Shown piece by piece: positions 20,768 to 31,621 of a stretch of 64,000 nucleotides of DNA; the stretch's first letter is position 1, and each line of letters starts with the position of its first letter. The stretch covers positions 15,010,187 to 15,074,186 of the forward strand of contig OZ020525.1 of assembly GCA_963971425.1 (NCBI GenBank), given 5' to 3'. Source of the stretch: Bryoerythrophyllum caledonicum (taxonomy: Eukaryota; Streptophyta; Bryopsida; Pottiales; Pottiaceae). Both the position numbers and the translations under genes were made by a program. The notes beneath the pieces were generated by a model that was given only the letters and a program-made list of their open reading frames with translations, had not been told where the DNA came from and did no database searches.

Positions 20768-23041
20768 TCACGTTACAGGTGAGCCATGACCATTTACATG
20801 TTGGGCGTGGACGGCGCCGTTGCAAGCGAGGAAGGGCTTGCCATGCTCGGGGCAGCCGACGGAGCTCATGCAGGTGCCGCTGGGGATGGTGAGGCGAGCG
20901 CTGGTGAGGCGGTACCACTGCGCGCACTTGATGTACAGCGCCAAGTTGAGTGTGCCCAGCGCGGCCAGCAACCAGAAGAAGTAGTCCAGGTGACCCCTGT
21001 TCAGGTTCTTCGCCGGGATCCACCCGGGGTCGCCGCCGGAGCTCGTGATCCGCGTCACGCCCGTCACCAGGATTGAGCTCAGGTAGTTCCCCAGCCCGAA
21101 CGTCGTCAGCGCCAGCGCGCTCCCCAGCCCCCGGATACCCTCGGGGCTCTGCTCGTAGAAGAACTCCAGCTGCCCGATGTACGTGAACACCTCGGACGCC
21201 CCCACTAGCGAGTACTGCGGCACTTGCCTGTGAATTAGCGTTACACCAGTCGATCAGATCATATACCACCAAGGCTAGAACTTCCATGGAGAGATCAAGA
21301 TCAAAATGGAAGGGGTAGTTTTACAAGTCACGTTCGCACCAGAAGATGGTGATGGGAACGGGGACGTCGGGGGCGTCGAGGAGGTTGTGGATTCGAGCAG
21401 TCTTGAGCCTTTGAATCTCGACACTGGCGGCGGCGACCATGGCGACCGTCATCACGGCGAGCCCGATGCCCATGCGCTGCAGGCCCGTGAAGCCGCGCTC
21501 GTTGCCGGAGTAGCGGCGCGCCATGGGCACGAGCAGCCACTCGTAGATCGGGGCCCAGCAGAGCACGCTCAGGAAGTCGAACAGGGAGATTGACGCCGGC
21601 GGGATGTGGTAGCGGCCGAAGAATCGCGTGTCCATCGTGGCGCCCTGCACGATGAAGAGCGTGAGCATCTGCGTGTAGATCGCCGAGAAGATGATGCTGC
21701 AGAACCAGATGGGCAAGATTCGCAGGATGAACTTCACTTCCTCCACTTGCGTGACGGTGACCAGCCGCCAAGGACTGCAGCTGCCCGGGTCCGAGTCTCG
21801 CTCTGCGACCGCCGCCTTGTCCAGAAACCTGCAATAAATAACCTGGTATGAGGTAGGAATTCGAAGACAAATGAGAAACAACGGGGGTGGATCCATTCTG
21901 ATTACATGAATTCAGGGCTGCGCGTGATCTTGCGGCTGCCCTGGATGGCCGAGGTTTCCGAGTCCAGCTCCACTTCGTAAAGCAGTGCGTCGTCCTTGGG
22001 CGCGACGACGTGCCATTTCCGAACCACCGCCACCACCACCTGGGCGATGCGCGCCAGTGGATTCCCAGCCGGCGGGTGGATTCGGTAGAGATGGCTTCCC
22101 ATCACCAGAACTAATGTTCCGACCACCAACGCGCCGAGCGAGATGCCAAACCCCCAGTCCCAGCCCACGTTGGCCTCGATGTACACCAGCACACTCCCGG
22201 ACACGAGCGCCGCGGCGCACAGGCAGAGGTAGTAGATGCTGAAGAAGACCTTCTGCTGCTTGCTTTCTTTGGGGTCCTGCTCGTCGAATTGATCGGCTCC
22301 TAGAGCAGACAGACACGGCTGGAACCCGCCGGAGCCTAGCGCGATGGAGTAGAGCGCGAAGTAGAACAGGCCTGTCTGCTCCACCGATGCGCGCGGACAC
22401 GACTCGCCTGCTGCTAGCGGCGCAGCACAGGGTGGCGGCCTTAGAGATGGCACCGTCACCGTCAAGGTCAAGACCACCATGCCCTGCCGCCAACCAAACG
22501 CACAATGATGTCAACTGGTTAGCAACCGTAACAGGAAATATGTGCATATTCTTGGAGATTCCACATTGTCTGGTCAGCAATCGTAACGTCCTGGGAATTC
22601 ATGTGAAGATTGATAGCAATTGATTGGGATCCCTGGATCGATGAGCTTACGAAGAGGTTGATGATGGAGAAGATGATGGCTGTCCAGTATCGACCCCAGT
22701 ATGCGTCGCTTAGAAACGCTCCTACGAGCGACGTCAGGAACGACGTTCCGAGCCAGTTACTGTAATTCGACGCAGCGGAAGAATTTCCTTCGTGGAAGAC
22801 CTGGGTGAGGTAGAGCACCAGATTCGTGGCGACTCCGTAGTAAGCTGTTGTCGTTAGAATATGGTTTCCTGCGCATCCATCATTCTCACATCAAAATATC
22901 AATATTTCAAATTAATAAACTGCAGGTTGCCTCAAGATCTGGTTACGCACCAAGAATGTAGGGCGACGTCTTCCAGCCGCCAGTCCCACGCGAGACTGAA
23001 GTCTCGGGAGCCAACTGGAAATCATCATGTTTCTCGTCCAT
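20768..23041 (-). CDS. NPF (NRT1/PTR family) transporter, five exons
   Basis: Minus-strand exons 22951-23041, 22651-22868, 21906-22483, 21340-21828 and 20768-21227 join in frame at GT-AG introns into 1836 nt, 611 residues plus stop, normal for the family. Family signatures in order: GGWKTSPYILGN at the start of TM1, AYYGVATNLVLYLTQ, SNWLGTSFLTSLVGAFLSD, YSIALGSGGFQPC with LGADQFDEQDPKE, FLDKAAV, IFSAIYTQ, RRYSGNERGFTGLQRMGIGL, FWQVPQYSLVGASEVF and NRGHLDYFFWLLAALG. NPF proteins are 12-helix proton-coupled plasma- or vacuolar-membrane carriers of nitrate, peptides or hormones. The substrate cannot be read here. FLDKAAV and PWRLVTVTQVEEVK resemble NPF8/NPF5-type members. The oddity is that the ExxER proton-coupling motif of TM1 is absent (HILTT at that place). 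Exons are GC-rich and introns AT-rich. It appears intact. Confidence 0.93.
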
Positions 23042-25000
23042 GATTGGACTCACAGATTCTTCAAGTATTTCTTTACTCGACAGAGGTAACACGTGCTTTT
23101 CCTGCAACTCCTACAACCAACATGAATCTGTTCAACACACCAGAAACTAGAAAGCAAACAACACAATTCATACGAGAACAACTCTATCAGTCCCCTACGA
23201 AGATACTGCTTTCGGTAAAGAGTACTATACCATGAAAATATAAGACCAACATCAAAGCTCTTATCACTCAAGGAAGCCCGGCTCCTGGACATGCTTTGTA
23301 ACAGAAGGTATACTTGTCAATGCTCCCGCAAGAACGCTGAAACTGATGAATCATGGCATTGCCTAAACAAGACTAGGAGATGCATTGACAGCCTTGAGAG
23401 GAAGTGGAAAGAAACGGAGAGGACGGGGGAGGCAGAACTCAAATGAGCATGCTTTCAACACATGATCAGGTGCCTGATTAGCGAAAGAAGCTGTACTGAA
23501 GGTGTACTCTGGGGCAGCACAGCATGCGTGGAATGGAAGGAGAACCTGACTTTAAATCTGGGCGCTGTCACATGAAGGATGCTCTACTTGAGCACTCAGC
23601 CTCATGGTGCATGGTGCATCATGGAACACAGGGCATGTGACTTAGATGTAATTTGGATGAAAGAATCTGTTGCTTGTATAGTATTGCTTTCCCAAGCATT
23701 CATATGATGCTGCTGCCGTGAGCACGTATTCGAAATGGGTATGTTTCCCTTCGGTTTTGTGTGATGGCTTGTTCCTCCTCCTCATGCCTCGTGCTTGAAC
23801 AACCACTTCATGAAGGTGGCCAATCAACCCATTGGCAGCTGCATGGGTACAACTGCAATCTCTTTTGCCCCTGGTATCATATTTTCAGAATGCACTCCAC
23901 GGGAGCATTTGTGTGAGCACCTTGTTGAGACATTTGTGTAAGGTGCTAGAAACCAAGTAATTTGGCTTTAGAATATGTACACCATGTTCAATCATGGGTA
24001 TGAATCATGAAGCATTCAAAAAAACATCTCTAAAGACGATGGGCGGCTATGGCTGGCCATGGAAACAACTGAATTTTACATGGCCACCGTTGAATTCAGT
24101 CGGCAAAAATTAAATGGGGAAAGGCGAATGTGGACACACAAGGATTGTGGGGTTGATTCATATGGCCTTGAGGTGAGGCATATGTTGTTGCTCCCTTAAA
24201 ATAGGTATGGCCGTCCAAATTGGGCATGCTCGTCCGTAAAGGGTTAAATAATGTACACACTTAGTATGGTTGCCTTCATGAAGGTTGTCAACCGCAAAAT
24301 TCAAGGTTGCATGAAGTTACCAACCACACTTAGATTGTCATTTTTTTTTATTCAACCAAATCAAATTTATTAAAAATCGTAATATTGTGAATGATATTGT
24401 TTCTAAGAAATCATAAGGATTTCTTTTATGAAATCTGATTAGGAAATGAATTATGAGATATAGGATAAGAATACATCTCCAAAGGACATGAAAAGATGCT
24501 AATCAATTGCTCATTTTAATGGATACATATTGAATTTGTTAAATCTAGATGAAATACTAGATTGTAAATGTAAAAAAGATTATTGTTCAATAAGTATGAG
24601 TTAAGACATCTAAGACAAAGTGTTATTTGAAATCTTCCACAACAAGTTTATTCAAGATTGTTTTGAACCTTGAAAGCAATTGTTGGAAAGAAAATTGATG
24701 GAGGATTTACTTCTCCATGGTCAAACTTAAATACCTTTCAAATGCTCCTTATTTGTAATAAAACTTATTTGTTTCAAATATGAGGTTGTCCGACAAAGGA
24801 GTAAACCTCAATTTCTCAATATATGATTCACCTCAACGCTTTGGGAATAATTATTTTGAAGATGGATCAATGCCCATAGCCCCTCAAACAATATAGGCTT
24901 CTATACTTCTATGCTTGTGACCCCTTTACATTGGACAACAAATCAATTGACATATATAAGAGTACATTTCTATCTCCCTTCTAGGAATAATCAACGATGA
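23042..25000. other. Intergenic DNA upstream of the NPF gene
   Basis: It should include the NPF promoter and 5' UTR, but no TATA box or motif can be assigned with confidence. CGTCCGTAAAGGGTTAA at about 24231-24247 looks like one end of a TTAA-type element. Its partner end was not found. Confidence 0.4.
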
Positions 25001-25696
25001 GACCGTGTGAGCGATTGGAGAGCGTTTGCGGTGAGCGGCGAGCAGGAAAAAAATTACCTAAAATTAGCCAAAAAAATTCTTCTAAATTTGGATTTTAAAA
25101 ACTATCTTTTTAGTTTAGACTATCTAAATTTGGAAAATACAAGGACCTATTTCCGTGGAACATTTTACTCATTCCCTTACGGCGAATGTACATGATTTTT
25201 GAATCTAGGGAATTTCAAAGATAAACTACAAAATTTGGAAAAATTGGAGTCCCAACATCGCGGAAAGTGTCACAAATTCCCTTTTTTTGCAGATGTAAAT
25301 GATAAGCCTTTTGACTCCAGATTACTCCGTCGGATGATAAATTGAGGCGGGGTGGTGAAAGTTGGAAGGAATGAAACATGAGACATATACACAATGTCAC
25401 ATTTGTAAATGAGCATAAACATTGAATCTATGGATATATGATTTAAAAGGAATATGCAAACATGATATGAGGCAAAGACAAAACACAACAATACCGGCCA
25501 ATTGTATAACAATCAGTATAATAGCAGCGTCCCTAGTTCTTATCTGCCTATATAGTTTCAAGCAAGCTTCTACAAGATAATTGCTCTAACTACGGGTATG
25601 AGTTCGTTGAAGTTGAGTGTTGCAACATGGACAAACAAGTTCTCTAGCTTGCCGAGCTTGCACATGACGCCATAGACAAAGTATAAATGCTTGTAA

Positions 25697-26258
25697 TTAA
25701 CCCGTGAAGGACCGAATAAGTTGACCTTTGCTTGCATTGAAACAAAGTCTGGACATGTTCAAGCCGGAATTGATTTCAACGTAACAATGCTCCAAGGCAT
25801 GGATAGTAGAGGGGTCAACCTCAAGATCTACAATGCAATCAATCCGGTGAAGTTTAATATTGGGCGCATCCAAATCATCACCTTCACCGTAGAGGCGGAC
25901 CCCCATTGATGAAGTTGGGCAACAATTGGCCCGCCGGAACGACGCTTCACCACTTTGGTGAACTGGAATGTGGGAGCTTGTCAGTGTCCTTTGGAACTGG
26001 ATATGCAACGAGGCCAACACCATCAAAATTGGTTAATTGGAAGTGTTGGTGGGAAGATACTTCTCGCTTTTGTGGAAGCTCAAAACCAACGCACTTGAGG
26101 GCAATGATCTTTGATTGCTTGAGATTGATGCCTCTTAACATGCCAGATTTGTCGGACATTATTTTAGCAAGTAAAAACCCATCTTTTGCAAAAGCCAAAC
26201 ACACAAAGATGAACATCATCGAGGCAGAAATAAAACCCATGTTGCTAGATTCTACCAA
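25697..26258 (-). pseudogene. Unrecognised coding remnant
   Basis: Two overlapping minus-strand frames (25947-26258 and 25697-26026) read as consecutive pieces of one protein with a frameshift near 26000. The first has KQSKIIALKCVGFELPQKRE and LTNFDGVGLVAYPVPKDTDK. The second has GVRLYGEGDDLDAPNIKLHR and IDCIVDLEVDPSTIHALEHC. Residue composition looks protein-like, but no family was recognised. It lies inside the 25.0-30.0 kb candidate element. Confidence 0.3.
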
Positions 26259-26399
26259 TGTGATAGTTCATCCACTTTCCGGTGAATGTGGGATATATAG
26301 TGGTCTTTCTTCTTTTGGATGCTCTTCATTGTGCATTGTTTTTTTGAGAGGCCTTGAAGAGCCCAATATGCTACACTGGAGTAATGTTTAGGCACTTGG

Positions 26400-27540
26400 G
26401 TGATATACCAATCGATAACATCACGGTTGGATTCCTCTATTTACAACATGGGTAAGTAGATTGTGCCCAACAATAACGTTGTCTATATGTTTTGGACTTG
26501 GAGAATTGTATGCGCCAGTAGTTAAATTGACATCCACATCTTGGTCCACACCCTCACCAACCTCTCAAAGAACTTCACGAGCCCTCTGGGCCTTGGCCGA
26601 CTTGGTCTCCACTTGGAGACAAAAGAAATTAATCCTCTTTAGGGGAAGGAGGGGTGAGTTGAACTTCAATCATGGAGGTACTTGGTCGATATTTTGTCAT
26701 GTATATTGCTTTCTAATTAGATTGATAGGAGATGTGATTTGTTGCAGATTCTCAAAGAAATTGTCATTTAAACACATGTTCATATAGTTGAGGAAAAATA
26801 AATTTTAAATATGATTCTTCATTTTTCAAGTAGTAAGCGGTTGAGGAAGGCAAGGATGGGAAGACGCAAGGCCTAAATGATGACTTCGAAGTTATCCCTT
26901 GTACCCTATCATTAGAGATTGGTGAAGGTGAGAGTTTGCTAATTATTGGAGAAGATGGTGCAACGCCATTGGTACATAAGGAAGACGACATCAAGGACAA
27001 GGGACAACGACATGGAAGACTCAAATGTTTAGAAGTGGGCTTTAGAGGGCCGCCAGCAGCGGCACCTCTTGAAGAGTGCCTACATCAAACTCCAAGGCTT
27101 AATAAAAAAAGGGTGCCATTAGTGGCACCCCCTTGGTATTGAATGATAAGTCCATTTTATTTAAACCTTGCTAGAAGGCTTGTGATGCACTTTTTAAAAT
27201 GGCGTGGCACGTTAGGAATTGAGCTTTGAGGAGTGTATTATGTGTGAATGAAGTATGTCAACACAAAACTTCATTCATGCATAACTCTCTCATCCAAGCT
27301 CCATTGCTATTGTGCTATAGTACATCATTTTAGAAATCGCATCAAATTTTCAAGAGTATGCTCTAGGGGGCTACTTGCACCGGCACTCCCTTGGAAGTGC
27401 CTACAAGAAACTTCATGGCACTTGCCTTTGGATTGAAGGTTCCTCAAGTAACAACTTTCATTTGTTGTCATTTCAATATCTCGCAACTCCAAGTTCATAT
27501 CTACATGTACTCTCATTGTTTTTGTTGCTTGCCAACCGAG
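26400..27540. other. Mixed remnant region, no identified gene
   Basis: Short ORFs on both strands without recognisable motifs. A decayed TE interior is the likely explanation. Confidence 0.35.
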
Positions 27541-27548
27541 ATTGTTGA

Positions 27549-27738
27549 TGCCGGCACGGTGTTGTATGGGGCAGTCGGTGCCAATATGGAGGCTGCCAGT
27601 CTAAGCATGGAGGTTGCACGTGCCGGCATGGGAGCTTTGGGAGCCAACATGGGGGCTGTCGGTGTCAACATGTAGGAGGCTACCGGAGTCGGCATGGGGG
27701 TTGCCGCTGCCGGCATGGCGGCTTTCGGTGTTGGCATG
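27549..27738 (+). repeat. 21-bp coding-type minisatellite
   Basis: About eight units of 21 bp read on the plus strand as seven-residue repeats (MEAASLS, MEVARAG, MGALGAN, MGAVGVN, then a stop codon and EATGVG, MGVAAAG, MAAFGVG). Each unit keeps an ATG-G start, and the stop in the fifth unit breaks the frame. Confidence 0.75.
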
Positions 27739-27949
27739 AGTTTCTAGTTTATATACAAATTGTGAAGGCAAGGCCTATCGAGGCTTTAGTCTTTTGGAAT
27801 CTAAATTTAGAGGTGACAACAAAGGTAAATCTCATTTAGCGATGAAAGCAACATTTACCAAGTTTTGGATTGTTCATCCACGAATAGGATTTGAGAGCTA
27901 GGTTATTGATCTTGTAAGGCAAGATATCATCGCCTTACGGATGCTCAAG

Positions 27950-28347
27950 TAACGTGCTCATATGCATCTCTCGAGAAGTATGCCATCCATTTGGAAGCAT
28001 GGACTATGTTGATCTTAGCTACAACTACGGTCCTTTGGATGGCTTTGGGTGGAGTAGTGACCTTAGTTGTTGGTTGCTGACGAAGCCAATGAGGCTTCCC
28101 GGTGCCGCCACCTCTCAAGCATGTGACAATCCTCACTCAGTTTCACGGAATCATCCAAAAGGATATTGATGAGTGGATTGCACAATTCCTTCTATTGAAT
28201 GTTGTGGCTCCTTGTTTGATTGCGTCAGACATGACATTGAAGCTAAACAAAGAGATCGAGGGTGCAATCCTTAAGAACATCTCATTAGGTGAGTGTTTTC
28301 AATCTCAATGGCCAATCGCCACTCAAGAGTCGACATTTTATCTATGA
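27950..28347 (+). pseudogene. Unrecognised coding remnant
   Basis: Plus-strand frames read GSMDYVDLSYNYGPLDGFGW and, after a frame change near 28100, HVTILTQFHGIIQKDIDEWI and FLLLNVVAPCLIASDMTLKL. It has a protein-like composition without a recognised family. It may be a gag-like or TE protein fragment in the 25-30 kb element. Confidence 0.25.
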
Positions 28348-28349
28348 AA

Positions 28350-29990
28350 GTATTTACCTAGGGTTTGGATTTAAGGAGCCCGGTACCTGACTTTTTTATT
28401 TCTTTTGGTTTTGTAATGGGAGATATAGCTAGCCTGAGGACGACATTGCTGCCACATGTGCAAGTATATCTTATTAGAAGTGGCTTTTTATGCACTCAAT
28501 CTCCGTTTAATCGTTTCTAAATCTCATTTAAAAAAAGTTCAAGAGCTTCTATTCCTCCAAAAAAAGAGGCTAGATCGACGTGTTATTGGCTTTGAAGCCA
28601 ATTCACTCATTTTTTAGGCTCTTATTTTTCTCTTCAAGAAAAGGCAACAATTTTATCAATTCGAGCTGGATCAAATAATGTTTTTGGTGAAGTTGAGGTT
28701 CCAACGTGTCATGTAGCAAAGAGCAACCGTTTAAGTAAGTAAGTTCATTCATTTTATGATTTTGTCGTCTTAATACTAGAATCATTTTAAATTATCTTTA
28801 CTTATATTACCTATTCTTTGGCAAATTGATGGCCTCCGCTATGTCTCCTCCAAAGTCATTTACACTTCCGACATATGCCGGGACTATTGCACATGCCTTT
28901 GCTATAGCACATTTTCCACCGTCAGTTTACAGGCGCTGTGGTTTCAATCTTCGCATTAATTAGTTTGTATATGTGGTAGCAATAGAGGGTAGTGAAAATT
29001 CAACTTAGATTTTTTGTATGAGTTCTTGTGATTTATGTGGCTTTGGTTTTGCGAGTATTATTCCTCTCTCTTCTATTTATAAATTTTGTACTTCATTCAT
29101 TGGCTTCATATATGGTGTTGAGATTCTCTAGCCTAGATTTTGATTTATGACAAATATATATTCCATACATGCGTTTTTATTGGTGATTAGTCGTAAACAT
29201 GAACTAAATTTTCCTTCAGAATTGGCAATTTGTATTTATCTTGGTGTGTTTGACATAGTTCAATGTCTGGCACTATTGGTTTAGGATATCTAAGTCATGT
29301 ACGTAGAGCAAGAATAGACAGAGCTTAATAGGAACTACAATTATTTTAACAACCTATGGGTGACAACTGACAACCCTTTACCGTTTGGGAGTTCGAAACT
29401 CTAAAACAATCAAAAGGTGTTCACCATAGAATAGCTAAAAATAAAATTTTCATTTTTTGATATTTCATTTATGACCACATAAGGTAAAATAAGTTGTAGG
29501 AAATAATAAGATAAAGGAAAAATAGAAAGTAACATAAATAGAAATGCCCAAATAATATGAGTTAGTATTTGTTTTTTTAAATCACCTCCGAGAGAGTAAC
29601 GGCAACCCTACCGTGGCATCTCGTCACAAAATATCTAAACATGTCAAAGTCTTGTATCAGTTGTCAAAGCAAAGTAAGTGATGTAACTCCCTATTCAACT
29701 TCACCCATATATTTATCCATGGTTTTAAGCATCCTTTATCACCCTCTCTCAATGTACTTATCATTGTAAGGATTTTTTATTGCACTTATCAATCTTTCAT
29801 GACGTTTAATTCCACGACAATAGGATAGTATACTCCGCTACCAATATTTGAAATTCCTAAATAATGTAAATATTGCCCCCCGATTAGGATTACAGAATAA
29901 TAATCAACTACCATACTTGATAAAATTCCACGGCTTAGGCCCTAATAGTTTACAATTCCAAAAATAAAACTAAAAACCTGCCTATAGTTC
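28350..29990. other. AT-rich stretch, no gene
   Basis: No coding or RNA signature was seen. It is the right-hand interior of the candidate element at 25008-30036. Confidence 0.5.
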
Positions 29991-30564
29991 TCTACTCACC
30001 GCTCACCGCTCGGGTTGACTGCTCTCCAACCGCTTACGGAGTCAAGTTTCCCTAGGAATAATTTAATATCTAAAGTCAATTGAGCTTTTGATGAGATAAT
30101 TTCTCTTTTATTTATTAATAGTATATTAGTTCATTCTAATAGTTCTAAATGAATATAAATTTGTTTGACTGTTTTTCAAGATAGATGAAATGCGGACTCC
30201 TTAGCAGGCCGACATTATATAGTTTCTATTTGTTTTGTGATCTTTCAATTATCAAGTATGAAGAATTTGGTGGTCTTTAACACCAAGTCAAAGTAGGTTT
30301 ATCTCTTTCTATGTGAAGAAAACAATGGCATCAAATGCCAAGTTCACCATGTCAATGTGAACCAAAATTTCATTCAATTCTACAAAATTGGATAATACAA
30401 CATTTAAAAGTCACATTCTTAATTTAAACTACCACAAATCATTATTTTTATTATTTTCCTCCACCTTTTGTGGCTTATTATGAATCATGAAAACTTATGT
30501 TACTCTAGTCATGATTAAGGAAAGTATTGGTTTGAAAGCTTTTAGTGCTTGTTTTCACTGACAA

Positions 30565-30660
30565 GAAGAAGAAGAAGAAGAACTCCGGTCTCTAAAAGAG
30601 GCCGGCGTGAATAAAGTGTCTGTTTGTTCCACTACTAAGGCGATGCCCATTTCACTGACA
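30565..30660 (-). mobile_element. LINE 3'-end fragment, inverted
   Basis: The reverse complement matches 12110-12189. It has a GGCGATGCCC/GTGGGCATGGTC-like start, tagtagtggaacaaacagac, cactttattcacgccggcc, a hairpin and a (TTC)n tail (gaagaagaagaagaa on the plus strand). About 95 bp remain, a severely 5'-truncated insertion of the same LINE family. Confidence 0.8.
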
Positions 30661-30704
30661 ACATGTACTTCAACATTGATTAATCCCTAAAAATCTTTGA
30701 TTAT

Positions 30705-31220
30705 TTCTCACCAAAAACACTTCAAAATTACTCATTTTAGACTTAGAAAAGAGTGAAAAAGTAAATTAAATTTTTAGTTCCATCTCCAACAATTGGATAC
30801 AATCAAAAACATACTTAAACTTTTGTAAACTTTGATGGCATATTTTGAAAAAATTTAGTGTTTGAAGTGAAGAAAAATAAAATTCTTCTCCTGCATTTAA
30901 AAATTAACAAACTTTGGATTCACTTGGTGTTGGATTTGGCATTGTGCATGGGCAAAATTTTATGTCATCATGTTGCACATGGTATCAATTGCTTGTACAC
31001 CAATTTTTAGAGCTATGGTAGGAGAAAATTAAGCATTTTCACCAACACTAAAGAATGAGGGGAACATCAAAGATTGCTAAAATACTTTTTGATTTTCGAT
31101 AAATCCACTTTTACATTACTTGGAGATCTAAACAATAAAAACTAAGATTCATGCTTCTTTTTGAAGAAACTAAAATCACATGACAAAAAATCAAGATTTT
31201 TAATGTTTATATGAAGAAAT
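30705..31220 (+). repeat. AT-rich dispersed repeat, second copy of 8985-9520
   Basis: Same orientation and word order as 8985-9520, strongly diverged, no coding content. Confidence 0.6.
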
Positions 31221-31621
31221 GAAATACATCATTTGCATCTTGGTTGAAAAAGGTGGGAAAACTTTGACTGTCTTGTAGTGGAAATTAAACTCTTTGGAGG
31301 TTTTAAGGCCTAACAAGCCAACGAGGTTTGGAAGAATCTATAGGTTATGTTGAACATTATCTACACATTTCATTGCAACCCCAGTTCACGGAAATCATTG
31401 TGGTTTGCCAATGTCTGCATTGATTTTGGTGATGTCAGTTCCGGTAGATGCTTATCTTGCTCCGCCTTTAATCCTTTAAGGACGACCCGTCCATAGGTTG
31501 TTATTGTCAAACTAATTTGCAAATAGAAAATCTGCTAGTTCATTGTAGTCTGATCCGCAAATCGAGATAAGGGGCATGGATGTGTGCCCTTCCAATGAAT
31601 GCGTTGAGAATGTGCGTTGTA

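Larger units (their letters stand above)
25008..30036. mobile_element. Unclassified element with imperfect terminal inverted repeats
   Basis: TGAGCGATTGGAGAGCG at 25008 and a following ggtgagcggcgag face the reverse complement TAAGCGGTTGGAGAGC / ggtgagcggtgag at 30036-29991. The ends match over about 40 bp with gaps. Flanking ctaggaataa words at 24981 and 30052 are also inverted, so similarity may extend outward. Inside are scattered coding remnants (25.7-28.4 kb) and a minisatellite. No transposase is recognised. It is a 5 kb candidate element of unknown superfamily. Confidence 0.4.

Noticed and set aside
20786..22580. Several long plus- and minus-strand ORFs overlapping the NPF gene
   Set aside because: Arg/Ala/His-rich shadows of GC-rich exons; the spliced NPF reading explains the region.
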